DNA from: Streptomyces sp. NRRL F-525
GTDB taxonomy: Bacteria > Actinomycetota > Actinomycetes > Streptomycetales > Streptomycetaceae
Length of the DNA: 64,000 nt
Assembly (NCBI RefSeq): GCF_000716605.1
Contig: NZ_JNXE01000036.1
Location: 1-64,000 of the forward strand
Reading direction: 5' to 3'
Of this stretch, positions 1-8,198 are shown piece after piece. The first letter of the stretch is position 1. Each line of letters opens with the position of its first letter. Below the pieces are notes generated by a model. It had not been told where the DNA came from. It saw only the letters and a list, made by a program, of their open reading frames with translations, and made no database searches. The translations under genes were made by a program, and so were the position numbers.

Positions 1-125
1 GGGTGCGGGTTCGTGGGGGCTGGTCGCGCAGTTCCCCGCGCCCCTGAGGGGGGTGGGGGGCTTGGGATGGGTGGCGGGTGCGGGTGCGTGGGGGCTGGTC
101 GCGCAGTTCCCCGCGCCCCTTAGGG
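1..125. repeat. Two copies of a Streptomyces dispersed repeat
   Basis: Positions 1-50 and 76-125 are nearly identical copies of a ~50-bp element with the core CTGGTCGCGCAGTTCCCCGC. I recognise it as a common intergenic element in Streptomyces genomes. Here both copies are read in frame by the STAND-protein gene on the minus strand and encode the peptide GRGELRDQPPRTRT twice. Confidence 0.75.
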
Positions 126-1662
126 GGTTGCCGCTGAGGGGGTTGGTCGTGAAGGGGGTGGTCGGGAGGGGGGTGGTCGGGAGGGCGGTCGTACCGTCTT
201 CGGCGTTGGCCGCCAGGTCCTCGCCGAACAACTCCTCCGCTCGGGACAGGCGTGTTCCCCGGTAGAGGGTGCCTGGGTCTTGGTCGTGGTCGAGCCAGGT
301 GCGGGTTGCTTCGGTCAGCATGCGGTGGTGGCGTAGGCGTTCGCGGTCCTGTTCTATCCAGTTGTGGAGGCGGGGCCAGCAGGTGATCAGGGCCTCGTGG
401 GCGAGGTGGACGCCGGTCTCGTCGGCGGTGAGGAGGCGGGCTCGGGTGAGGCGTTCCAGGACCGCCGGGATCGCTGGGTTCGGCCAGTCCGACAACTCCG
501 TGCGGGTCAGGGGGCGGCGGGTGTCCGGGGTGCCCTGGCCGGGGACGACCATGCGGAGGAGGAGGTGGCGGGCTGTGGTGGACTCGGTGGGAGACAGGGT
601 GCCGTAGACCTGTTCCGCTGTTGCGGCGATCGCGCCCCTCACCCCGCCTGCCGCCTCGTAGCCGGACAGGGTCAGGAGGCGGCCCTTGCGGCGGCGCCAG
701 GTTTCCGCGAGGGCGTGGGAGAGCATCGGGAGGCCGCCGGGTTCGTCGAGGATCTCCTCCAACAGGCGGGCGGTCAGGGTGCGTTCGACCAGGCAGCCGA
801 CCGCCTGGGCCGGGCCCACCACCGCCTCGCGCAACTCCTCCGCCGTCATCGGACCGAGCAGCAGCGCGGCCCGGTGCAGCGCGTCGGCCAGGCCTCGGTG
901 TTCGGCGCAGCGGGCGTAGAAGTCGGCGCGGACGGAGACCAGGACGCGCAGGCGGGTGTCCTCGGCGCGGGCGGCCAGCAGCAGGTCGATGAAACGGGAG
1001 CGTTCGGCCGGGTCGTGGCAGAGGGTGAAGATCTCCTCGAACTGGTCGACCACCACCCAGCTCTCCGGTTCGGCGGGGGCGGGGGTGAGGAGGTGGGCGT
1101 AGGTGGTGGCGGGGGTCGGGCCGGGGGTCAGGATGCGCAGCCTCGCCGGGCAGGTGCCGGACGCTATCTCCTCCTGGAGGCATGCGATCAGGCCTGCCCG
1201 CAGCAGCGACGACTTGCCGCTTCCCGACGGGCCGAACAGGACCGCGAAACGGTGGTCGCGGACCAGCGCGTGGAGGTCGGCGATGACCCGGTCGCGGCCG
1301 AAGAAGAGGTGCCGGTCGGCGGGTTCGAAGCGGGCGAGGCCACGGTACGGCGGTGCCGGGCTGTTGTCGTCCGGGTCCGTCGCCTCGGCGGCGCGGTTCG
1401 CCTCCGCCTCGGCCTCCTTCCAGCGCGGGCCCCACTCGCCCGGGTCGCCGTCGCAGGCCCGCACGTACCCCTCGACCACGGCGAGCGTCGGCAGCCGTTC
1501 GCCGGCCGCGGCCTGGGACAGCGTGGTCGCCGAGAAACCCGCCGCCTTCGCCATCGTCCGGTACGACGGTCCGCCCGCGGCCTGGCGCAGTTCCCGCAAC
1601 GCGTGCGCGAGCCCCTGCACGGCACCCGCCCCCGGGTCGACCGGTCGCTCGGGACGACCCAT
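1..1662 (-). CDS. XRE-type HTH + nSTAND1 NTPase, 3' end outside window
   Basis: The frame is open from an ATG at 1662 (GGAGGT just upstream) to base 1 with no stop, so the C-terminus is missing. Residues ~12-75 look like a lambda-repressor-type helix-turn-helix. A P-loop GPSGSGKSS lies near residue 143 and a Walker B/STAND signature VVVDQFEE near residue 200. A winged-helix-like region then follows, including RLTRARLLT and VHLAHEALI. This layout matches the actinobacterial 'novel STAND NTPase 1' family, whose C-terminus normally carries WD40 or similar sensor repeats. These proteins are NTP-dependent switches, often linked to signalling or biological conflict; the role here is inferred. The last ~80 codons in the window are low complexity and run through two copies of a dispersed repeat. 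That suggests either a degraded 3' end or a repeat captured in the coding frame. Confidence 0.75.
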   Translation of the reverse strand, partial: MGRPERPVDPGAGAVQGLAHALRELRQAAGGPSYRTMAKAAGFSATTLSQAAAGERLPTLAVVEGYVRACDGDPGEWGPRWKEAEAEANRAAEATDPDDNSPAPPYRGLARFEPADRHLFFGRDRVIADLHALVRDHRFAVLFGPSGSGKSSLLRAGLIACLQEEIASGTCPARLRILTPGPTPATTYAHLLTPAPAEPESWVVVDQFEEIFTLCHDPAERSRFIDLLLAARAEDTRLRVLVSVRADFYARCAEHRGLADALHRAALLLGPMTAEELREAVVGPAQAVGCLVERTLTARLLEEILDEPGGLPMLSHALAETWRRRKGRLLTLSGYEAAGGVRGAIAATAEQVYGTLSPTESTTARHLLLRMVVPGQGTPDTRRPLTRTELSDWPNPAIPAVLERLTRARLLTADETGVHLAHEALITCWPRLHNWIEQDRERLRHHRMLTEATRTWLDHDQDPGTLYRGTRLSRAEELFGEDLAANAEDGTTALPTTPLPTTPFTTNPLSGNPLRGAGNCATSPHAPAPATHPKPPTPLRGAGNCATSPHEPAP

Positions 1663-1882
1663 GCGCGTACCTCCGTAGACCTGACGAAAGCGACATCCGG
1701 AGCGACGACCATACGGATGATCAGGGAACGGCGGGGTTGCCCCTGGGTGACGTGTGGGTGACGCGGGTCCACCCATGTCCTTACAACGGGACTGATCGCC
1801 CTGGTGGGAGGGGCGTGGCATCGTCCATACCGGTCCCCGCCGGGGCTCCCGTACGCACATCCGGCGCGCATACGCTGCCCCC

Positions 1883-3139
1883 GTGACCACTTCCCCCGCC
1901 GCTTCGCCCGCCGCGCGCACCGCACTCGACCTCACCGCCGACCTCCCGGTCCCCGACCTGGAGGACTTCTACCGGGACCTGCACCGGCACCCTGAGCTGT
2001 CCGGCCGCGAGCACCGCACGGCCGCGAAGCTCGCCGAACGTCTCACCAAGGCGGGCTACGACACCGTCGAGGGCATCGGCGGCACCGGTGTCGCCGGGGT
2101 GCTCCGCAACGGCGACGGCCCGACCGTGCTGCTGCGCGCCGACATGGACGCGCTGCCGGTGCAGGAGGAGACGGGGCTGTCGTACGAGTCCTCCGTCCCC
2201 GGCGCGATGCACGCCTGCGGGCACGACCTGCACGTGACCTGGCTGGCGGGCGCGGCCCAGGCGCTGGCCGCCGGGCGGGACACCTGGTCGGGGACGCTGG
2301 TGCTGGTGGGGCAGCCCGCGGAGGAGACGGGTTCGGGTGCGGCGGCGATGGTGGCCGACGGGCTGTACGAGCGCGTCCCGCGTCCGGACGTGCTGCTCGC
2401 CCAGCACGCGGCGCCGGGGCCCGCCGGGTTCTACCCGCACGTGCCCGGTCTGATCATGTCGGCCTCGACGGACATCGACATCGTCGTCCACGGTCTCGGC
2501 GGCCACGGCTCCCGGCCCGAGGCCACGGTCGACCCGGTCGTCACGGCCGCGTACCTGGTGACCCGCCTGCAGACGGTCGTCTCCCGGGAGATCGCGGCCC
2601 GTGACTCCGCCGTCCTGACGGTGGGCCGGATCGAGGCGGGCACCCGGCACAACATCATCCCGACCGAGGCCCGGATCTCCCTCAACCTGCGCACCCAGTC
2701 CGACGACGTGCGGGAGCGGATGATCGCCGCGATCCGCCGTATCGCGTCCGGCGAGTGCCTCGCCGCGGGGTGCCCGCGCGAGCCCGAGGTGACCATCGGC
2801 ACCAGCCTCCCGACGATGGTCAACGACGCGGACACCGACCGCCGCATCGCCGCCGTGCACACCGAGGTCCTCGGCGCGGGCACGGTCTTCGACCCCGGCC
2901 CGGCGACGGGCAGCGAGGACTTTCCCCGGCTGGTGCCGGAGGGCGTCCCGTACTCCTACTGGTTCGTGACGAGCACCCCGGCGGACGTGTGGGACGCGGC
3001 GCCCGGCACGGACCTGATGGAGAAGTTCCACGCCGTCCCCAGCAACCACAGCCCGAACTTCGCACCCGACCTGGTGACGGTCGTCCCGGGTGTACGGACC
3101 CTGGTGTCGGGCGCGTTGGAGATGCTGACGGTGAAGTAG
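1883..3139 (+). CDS. M20-family amidohydrolase
   Basis: 418-residue metal-dependent amidohydrolase of the M20 peptidase / hippurate hydrolase / N-acyl-amino-acid amidohydrolase group. Metal-ligand motifs are visible: HACGHDLH near residue 112 and PAEETGSGA near 146. A dimerisation insert follows (GGHGSRPEATVDPV), and the C-terminal ligand region contains SEDFPRL. No signal peptide is seen, so it is cytosolic and probably hydrolyses N-acyl amino acids or related amides; the exact substrate is unknown. The start is a GTG 220 bp from the divergently transcribed STAND gene. Length is normal for the family. Confidence 0.9.
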   Translation: MTTSPAASPAARTALDLTADLPVPDLEDFYRDLHRHPELSGREHRTAAKLAERLTKAGYDTVEGIGGTGVAGVLRNGDGPTVLLRADMDALPVQEETGLSYESSVPGAMHACGHDLHVTWLAGAAQALAAGRDTWSGTLVLVGQPAEETGSGAAAMVADGLYERVPRPDVLLAQHAAPGPAGFYPHVPGLIMSASTDIDIVVHGLGGHGSRPEATVDPVVTAAYLVTRLQTVVSREIAARDSAVLTVGRIEAGTRHNIIPTEARISLNLRTQSDDVRERMIAAIRRIASGECLAAGCPREPEVTIGTSLPTMVNDADTDRRIAAVHTEVLGAGTVFDPGPATGSEDFPRLVPEGVPYSYWFVTSTPADVWDAAPGTDLMEKFHAVPSNHSPNFAPDLVTVVPGVRTLVSGALEMLTVK

Positions 3140-3182
3140 TAGGCGCGGTCGCCGGGGTGGGCCGTGCGGGATTGGCTCCGCG

Positions 3183-3590
3183 TCAGGCGATGACCGCGTA
3201 GCCGTCGACCTCGATGAGCCATTCCGGCAGGCCTAGCGCCTCGACGCCGAGGTACGTGCTGGCCGGCAGCGGCCACTCGCCGTCGAAGGCCTTGCTGCCG
3301 GCGGTGAAGACTGTGTCGATCATCTCGGGGCGGTGGCCCACGACATGGATCGTCATCTTGACCAGGTCCGCCGGGGTGGCACCGGCCGCTTCGAGCGCGG
3401 CCCGGAGGTTGCGGAAGACCTGTTCGGCCTGGGCGGCGAAGTCGCCGGGGCCGACGAGCCGGCCTTCGGCGTCGATGGCGACCTGCCCGGCGATGGCCAC
3501 GAACCGGGTGCCGGTCGCGGCGACGACCTGCGTGTAGAGGTTCATGACGGGCGGGGCGAGCGTCGGGGGGTTGATCATCTCCGCGGACAT
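3183..3590 (-). CDS. RidA/YjgF/TdcF-family protein
   Basis: 135-residue RidA-family protein with typical core sequence (IAGQVAIDAEGRLVG, QAEQVFRNLRAALEAAG, LPEWLIEVDGYAVIA). Family members deaminate reactive enamine/imine intermediates. Members beside flavin oxygenases can also act on catabolic intermediates. It is the last gene of a three-gene minus-strand operon (alpha/beta hydrolase, flavin monooxygenase, RidA), starting 56 bp after the monooxygenase stop. The ATG at 3590 gives the standard family N-terminus. By context it probably handles an unstable product of the monooxygenase; this is inference. Confidence 0.88.
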   Translation of the reverse strand: MSAEMINPPTLAPPVMNLYTQVVAATGTRFVAIAGQVAIDAEGRLVGPGDFAAQAEQVFRNLRAALEAAGATPADLVKMTIHVVGHRPEMIDTVFTAGSKAFDGEWPLPASTYLGVEALGLPEWLIEVDGYAVIA

Positions 3591-3646
3591 GTGTGCTCCC
3601 AAGGGCGTTGTGGAGAGGGCGAGTTGGGTCGTGGCGGCCGGGACCG

Positions 3647-5206
3647 TCACCGGTCGGCGCCGGTGAGGCCGGCCCGGTCGAGGGCCTCGCGGGTGGCGGT
3701 CGTGAGTTTTCCGGGGTCGTTCTCCTCGGTCGCCCAGGCCACGTGCCCGTCGGGGCGGATCAGCGCCGCGCTGACCTGGGCCCAGGGAGCGTGGTCCCCG
3801 GTGAGCGTGCCCGTGCGGGTGACCAAGGGGCCGTCCTCGGTGGTGGCCAGGGGCGTTGCCCGGTCGTCGTGGGGGCCGCGCAGGTCGAGCAGGACGTGGT
3901 GGGCGGTCCGGAGCAGGGCGAACACCGTGTCGCCGCCGTCGGTGAAGGCGAGGTCGGGCGCTCGTCGGCCGGTGAGCGGGTGCGCGTCGGCGGTGGGGGC
4001 GTCGTAGGCGACGTGCAGGCCGGACAGCCGCTCGGCGAGGGTCCGGCTCAACGACGGCTGTTCGGCGACGAGTTGGCTGAGCAGCGAACGCAGTCGCTGG
4101 CCGTCGGGGGTGAACGCGGCGATCAGGGCCGTCTGGGCGCGGGTGTGCTCCAGCAGGTCCGCGCCGACCGGGTGGCGCTCGTCGTGGTACGTGTCGAGCA
4201 GGCCCGCCGGCGCCCGGCCCTGGATGGTGGCCGCGAGTTTCCAGCCGAGGTTGGTGGCGTCCTGGACGCCGACGTTGAGCCCCACCCCGCCCGCGGGCAT
4301 GTGCTGGTGCGCGGCGTCGCCGGCGAGGACCACCCGGCCCTTGACGTAACTCTCCGCCTGGCGGCTGGTGTTGCCGTAGCGGGACAGCCAAGTCGGCGAG
4401 TGCAGGCCGAAGTCGGTGCCCGTGACCTGCCGGACGTTCGCCCGCAGTTCCTCCAGGGTGAGGTCGCCGGGCCAGTCGGTGCGGACGTCGGCGGGCACGG
4501 TGCCCACGACGCGGTGCAGGCCGCCCGGCAGCGCGACGATCATGACGAGCCCGTCGATGCCGGTCTTGCTGAACGCCGCACCGGGCGGCGGCTCGTCCAG
4601 GACGACGTCGCCGAGGAAGCCCAGCACGGTGAAGTCGTCGCCCGGGTAAGGGATTTGGGCGCTGGTACGGACCGTGCTGCGGGTGCCGTCGCAACCGGCG
4701 ACGTAGAGCGCTTCCTCGTCGTACGGGCCGTCGGGGCCCTCGATGTGCACGGTGACCGAGTCGGGAGTCTCGGTCAGGCCGGTGACGCGGTGGCCGCGGC
4801 GGATGTCCGCGCCGGCCGCCCGGGCGTGGATCTCGAAGAGTTCCTCGGTACGGCACTGGAGCAGCGCCAGGGTGAAGGGGTAGCCGGTCTCCAGCAGGCC
4901 GAAGTCGAGGCGGCTGTCGAGGACCGCGAAGTGCCCGCTGGGGATGTGCAGGCCCTCTTCGAGGAAGGGCTTCTCCAGGCCGCGGGAGGCCAGCAGCTCG
5001 ATGGTGCGGGGGTGGACGGTGAGCGCCTTGGACTTCGGATCGGGCTCAAGTCGCGGCTCCACGACGGTGACCGTGATCCCGGCGAGCCGCAGCTCCGCGG
5101 CCAGCCAGAGCCCGACGGGACCCGCTCCCGCGATGACGACCTGTTGATTCATGGCGACCTCCCGACTCGTGGCGACCTGCTGGCTCTTGGCGACCTGCGG
5201 GCTCAT
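3647..5206 (-). CDS. Class A FAD-dependent aromatic monooxygenase
   Basis: 519-residue flavoprotein hydroxylase of the PHBH/polyketide-hydroxylase type. It has an FAD Rossmann motif GAGPVGL near the N-terminus, the DG motif CDGTRSTVR, and the second FAD motif GDAAHQHMPAGGVGLN. The C-terminal thioredoxin-like extension is typical of MhpA/PgaE/rifampicin-monooxygenase relatives. It would use NAD(P)H and O2 to hydroxylate an aromatic or polyketide substrate. The ATG at 5206 overlaps the upstream hydrolase stop (ATGA), indicating translational coupling. An internal ATG at 5152 gives a more standard start (MNQQVVIAGAG), and the 18-residue extension before it is repeat-like. The gene belongs to the TetR-flanked operon. 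Substrate unknown; detoxification or antibiotic modification is plausible. Confidence 0.88.
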   Translation of the reverse strand: MSPQVAKSQQVATSREVAMNQQVVIAGAGPVGLWLAAELRLAGITVTVVEPRLEPDPKSKALTVHPRTIELLASRGLEKPFLEEGLHIPSGHFAVLDSRLDFGLLETGYPFTLALLQCRTEELFEIHARAAGADIRRGHRVTGLTETPDSVTVHIEGPDGPYDEEALYVAGCDGTRSTVRTSAQIPYPGDDFTVLGFLGDVVLDEPPPGAAFSKTGIDGLVMIVALPGGLHRVVGTVPADVRTDWPGDLTLEELRANVRQVTGTDFGLHSPTWLSRYGNTSRQAESYVKGRVVLAGDAAHQHMPAGGVGLNVGVQDATNLGWKLAATIQGRAPAGLLDTYHDERHPVGADLLEHTRAQTALIAAFTPDGQRLRSLLSQLVAEQPSLSRTLAERLSGLHVAYDAPTADAHPLTGRRAPDLAFTDGGDTVFALLRTAHHVLLDLRGPHDDRATPLATTEDGPLVTRTGTLTGDHAPWAQVSAALIRPDGHVAWATEENDPGKLTTATREALDRAGLTGADR

Positions 5207-6135
5207 GACGCTCCGATCCCGTGGGCGAACGCGGTCGTCCAGGCCGCCACGGCCCGGCGGCTCGCGCGGATGGCGGGGGCCAGGACGTCGAACATGTGCG
5301 GTACGCCGGGTACGAGGTGGAGCTCGACGGAGTTGCCGGCCGCGCTCAGCCGGGCGGCGAACTCCAGCGCCTCGTCCCGGGCCGGATCGACCCCGTCGGC
5401 CAGGATGTAGGCGGGCGGCAGGTCGCTCAGGTCCTTCGCCCGGGCCGGTACGGCGTAACCGGCCTCCGGGTCGCTCCCCTGGAGGTAGAACTCCCAACCG
5501 GCCGCCGCCCCTTGGCGGTTGAAGAGCTTCGGGTCGGTGACAGCCCGGGCCGACCCGGTCTCCAGGCGGTCGTCGAGGACCGGGTAGCCGAGGTGGAGGT
5601 ACCTGATCCGCGGCCCCTGCCGGTCGCGCGCGGCGAGGGCCACGGCCGCGACCAGGGCGGCGCCGGCGGAGTGCCCGCCCAGGGCCAGCCTCGTTGCGTC
5701 GACGCCCAGGGCGTCCGCCTCGTCGACGACCCAGCGCAGGGCGGCGTAGCAGTCGTCGAACGCGGCGGGGTAGGGGTTCTCGGGGGCGAGCCGGTAGTCC
5801 GGGGCGACGACGGCGATGCCCAGCTCCGCGGTCAGCCGTCGGCAGGTGGCGTCCTCCGCGTTGGGCCCGCCGAGGACGAACCCGCCCCCGTGGATCCAGA
5901 CCGCCACGGGCAGCGGAGCGGTGCTCCGGGACACGGGGGTGTAGATCCGCAGGCTCAGCGCGTGCCCGTCCACGCCCTCCACGGTGATCTCGCGGTCCTC
6001 GACGTTCACCTCGCCGTCCGACTTGCCGTCACCGCTGGCCGCGAGCAGGGCCGCGCGGGATCCCTGCACATCGGCGAACACGTCCATCTCCGGCAGCGAC
6101 TCATAAACCGGAAGAAACTCAGGATCCAGGAACAC
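5203..6135 (-). CDS. Alpha/beta hydrolase, HSL-type esterase
   Basis: 310-residue esterase of the hormone-sensitive-lipase family. The oxyanion motif HGGGFVLGG and nucleophile motif GHSAGA are present, followed by a C-terminal catalytic Asp/His region (ILADGVDP, GVPHMFDVL). The GTG at 6135 is preferred because GAGGAG lies ~7 nt upstream and it follows directly from the operator region. It is the first gene of the hydrolase-monooxygenase-RidA operon and overlaps the monooxygenase start by 4 bp. Expression is probably repressed by the divergent TetR gene. Confidence 0.88.
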   Translation of the reverse strand: MFLDPEFLPVYESLPEMDVFADVQGSRAALLAASGDGKSDGEVNVEDREITVEGVDGHALSLRIYTPVSRSTAPLPVAVWIHGGGFVLGGPNAEDATCRRLTAELGIAVVAPDYRLAPENPYPAAFDDCYAALRWVVDEADALGVDATRLALGGHSAGAALVAAVALAARDRQGPRIRYLHLGYPVLDDRLETGSARAVTDPKLFNRQGAAAGWEFYLQGSDPEAGYAVPARAKDLSDLPPAYILADGVDPARDEALEFAARLSAAGNSVELHLVPGVPHMFDVLAPAIRASRRAVAAWTTAFAHGIGAS

Positions 6136-6174
6136 AGCGCACTCCTCACCTCTCGGGCACTGAACGGTAACGCT

Positions 6175-6228
6175 CTCTTGTCCAGTGGACAAGAGCGTGC
6201 GGCTATATTGTTGGCCACCGGACAAGAG
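6175..6228. promoter_or_regulatory. Twin TetR-type operator between divergent genes
   Basis: 6175-6195 is a perfect inverted repeat, CTCTTGTCC-AGT-GGACAAGAG. A second imperfect copy ending in the identical half-site GGACAAGAG spans 6208-6228. A TATATT at 6204-6209 is a candidate -10 box for the TetR gene. The position between the divergent hydrolase operon and TetR gene suggests one regulator controls both directions. Confidence 0.75.
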
Positions 6229-6274
6229 GAGTCGCGAGGGCAGTCGCGAAGGACGTCACGGAGGAAGGCGCACC

Positions 6275-6889
6275 ATGGGCATCAGCCGTACGGCGGTCGT
6301 CGACGCGGCACTCGACGTGCTCGACGAGCAGGGCCTGGACAAGGTGACCATGCGCGCCGTCGCGGACCGGCTGGGCGTGCAGCACAACACCGTCCGCTGG
6401 CACGCGGAGAACAAGCAGCGCCTGCTCGTCCTCATGTCGGACGCCATCCTCGCGGGACTGGACGTCGACACCCTCCCCCCGCAGTGGGAGGACCGCGTCC
6501 GCACCCTCGCCCGCTGGTGCCGGCAAGCCCTCCTGGCCCACCGCGACGGAGCACGCCTGCTCGCAGGTCTCTCGACCACGGAGACCAACACGTACAGGTT
6601 GGCCGACACGATGATCCAGACTCTCCTGGACGCGGGTTTCCCACCCCGGACAGCGGCCTGGGCGAACTGGACCGTGTTCTACCTGATCCTGGGCATCACC
6701 CAGGAACAACAGGCCCAGTCCGCCGACGCGGCCCACCCCGTGCTGGCCTTCGACGACGACACGTTCCCGGCCCTGCGCAAGGCCTCCGCCTACGTCGTCG
6801 CCGGCACCTTCGACGAGCGCTTCGAGTTCGCCCTGGACATGCAGATGACAGCCCTGCAGGTGGAGTTGGACCGCACGGATTCCCCGTGA
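6275..6889 (+). CDS. TetR-family transcriptional regulator
   Basis: 204 residues with an N-terminal TetR helix-turn-helix (MRAVADRLGVQHNTVRWH) and a C-terminal all-helical domain resembling the TetR_C class of tetracycline-repressor relatives. The ATG at 6275 has GGAGGAAGG upstream. It is divergent from the hydrolase/monooxygenase/RidA operon with twin operators between them, so it is probably an autorepressor induced by a substrate of the operon. Ligand not identifiable from sequence. Confidence 0.87.
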   Translation: MGISRTAVVDAALDVLDEQGLDKVTMRAVADRLGVQHNTVRWHAENKQRLLVLMSDAILAGLDVDTLPPQWEDRVRTLARWCRQALLAHRDGARLLAGLSTTETNTYRLADTMIQTLLDAGFPPRTAAWANWTVFYLILGITQEQQAQSADAAHPVLAFDDDTFPALRKASAYVVAGTFDERFEFALDMQMTALQVELDRTDSP

Positions 6890-6902
6890 GCGTCCGGTCT
6901 GC

Positions 6903-8099
6903 CTAGCCCTGCGGCTGGAGTTGCAGCAACTGCTTCCGTACGTGGTCCAGCGCGCCCGCGCGACGCCCCGGCACCCGGCTCCTCAACTCGGCGAGCGTGA
7001 GGCCGAGTTCACGGGCGGTCGCGGGGTCGTGGATCTGCCCCCACTGATGATGAGCCCGGTCCACGGCCGCCTCGACGGCAGCTGTGCCGGGCGCCTGCCC
7101 GGCGGCCAGCCGCGCCGCAGCCACCGCGAGCCAGGCTCGGCAACTCCGCACCGGATCCCCGGCCAACATCGCCAGATCGGCCCGCACTTCGATCCAGTGC
7201 AGCGCTTCTTCGGAACCCGTGCCGTGGGCGCGTACGGCGGCTTGTTCGTGCTCGGCGGCGAGAGCGTCGGCGTCGGCGTGACGACCGGCTTGGACGGCAT
7301 CCGTGATGGCGCTGTGAGGGTCGGCGCTCTGCTGCCGGCCTGTGCTGTTTCGACTGAGGCCGGCAAAATCCAGCCCGTCCGGCGTTTGAGGACGAGGCCC
7401 CTTCAGGGCCGACGGGGGTCTGGGGGCGGAGCCCCCAGGGACGCCCGCCCCCACGCTCCCCGGCACAGCAACACCCGCCGCGGACAACACCACATCCGCA
7501 TACGCCTCCGCCCCCAGCCTCTCCACCGCCTGCTGATGCAACTGCTCAACCGGCGGCCGCCACCCACTGCGCAGAATCGTCGCGACCGCCTTCATGTACG
7601 ACGGCACAGCCACCACCCGCCGAGCGGGAGGCGGTGCGATGCGACCGTAAACGGCGTTCGTACGGCCCGAGTCGAGCGGATGCGTGCGCAGCCACTGCCA
7701 GGTCTCCGCGTCCGCGTGCAGGTCGAGCAGCAACGTCGTCGTCCCCGGTGCCCGCAACCGCAGCTCCTCCCGGACCCAGGCCCACGGGAACGCGGTGTAC
7801 CGGACGGTCGCCGGAGTCGTACGCGCCAGCGCCAGATGCGGAAGGTGCTGTTTCCGGTCGAGTTGGAGCTGGCCGGTGACGAACACGGTCAACGGACCCG
7901 GTGCCGTGGCGGCGGCCCGCAACCGGGTCAGTACGGCCTGCGGCTCCAACGGGTCGGCGAGTTCGACAACGTTGGCGGTGTCCGCGCCGGACAGCACGGC
8001 TGGGTCGACGGCCGCGAGCACGGGGAGTACCGACGCCGCGTCCACCAGGCGCCCCCTGCCCACCGGCGAGGCCGCGAGCAGCAACACCGTTCCAGGCAT
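6903..8099 (-). CDS. Probable inactive caspase-like domain + TPR-like region
   Basis: 398-residue actinobacterial protein. The N-terminal ~200 residues follow the layout of EACC1/CHAT-type caspase-like domains: a start strand (VLLLAAS), VVELADPLEPQAVL, a strand at the catalytic-His position (LTVFVTGQL where active forms have YFAGHG) and a strand at the Cys position (TTLLLDLHADAE where active forms have LDCCYSG). Both catalytic residues appear replaced. Residues ~265-390 are helical and TPR-like (DAVQAGRHADADALAAEHE). Between the domains, codons ~219-244 derive from a dispersed repeat. The caspase-fold assignment is my inference from pattern. By analogy it might act as a scaffold or sensor in a conflict or signalling system. 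Confidence 0.5.
   Translation of the reverse strand: MPGTVLLLAASPVGRGRLVDAASVLPVLAAVDPAVLSGADTANVVELADPLEPQAVLTRLRAAATAPGPLTVFVTGQLQLDRKQHLPHLALARTTPATVRYTAFPWAWVREELRLRAPGTTTLLLDLHADAETWQWLRTHPLDSGRTNAVYGRIAPPPARRVVAVPSYMKAVATILRSGWRPPVEQLHQQAVERLGAEAYADVVLSAAGVAVPGSVGAGVPGGSAPRPPSALKGPRPQTPDGLDFAGLSRNSTGRQQSADPHSAITDAVQAGRHADADALAAEHEQAAVRAHGTGSEEALHWIEVRADLAMLAGDPVRSCRAWLAVAAARLAAGQAPGTAAVEAAVDRAHHQWGQIHDPATARELGLTLAELRSRVPGRRAGALDHVRKQLLQLQPQG
7367..7443. repeat. Dispersed repeat inside a coding sequence
   Basis: Contains the Streptomyces intergenic core CCGTCCGGCGTTTGAGGACG, a small hairpin GGCCC-CTTCA-GGGCC (7396-7410) and a second hairpin CTGGGGGC-GGA-GCCCCCAG (7420-7438). The element is in frame in the 6903-8099 gene and encodes a Pro/Gly-rich interdomain linker. 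Its recognition as a common intergenic element is from memory. Confidence 0.75.
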
Positions 8100-8198
8100 A
8101 CGCCCTCCCCCGAACCGTCCAACACAGCGATCACATCATTCACTTCGTACCTCAGCACCGTAACCTCTGCTCAACCTCTGCTGTCGCAAAGGGTGATG

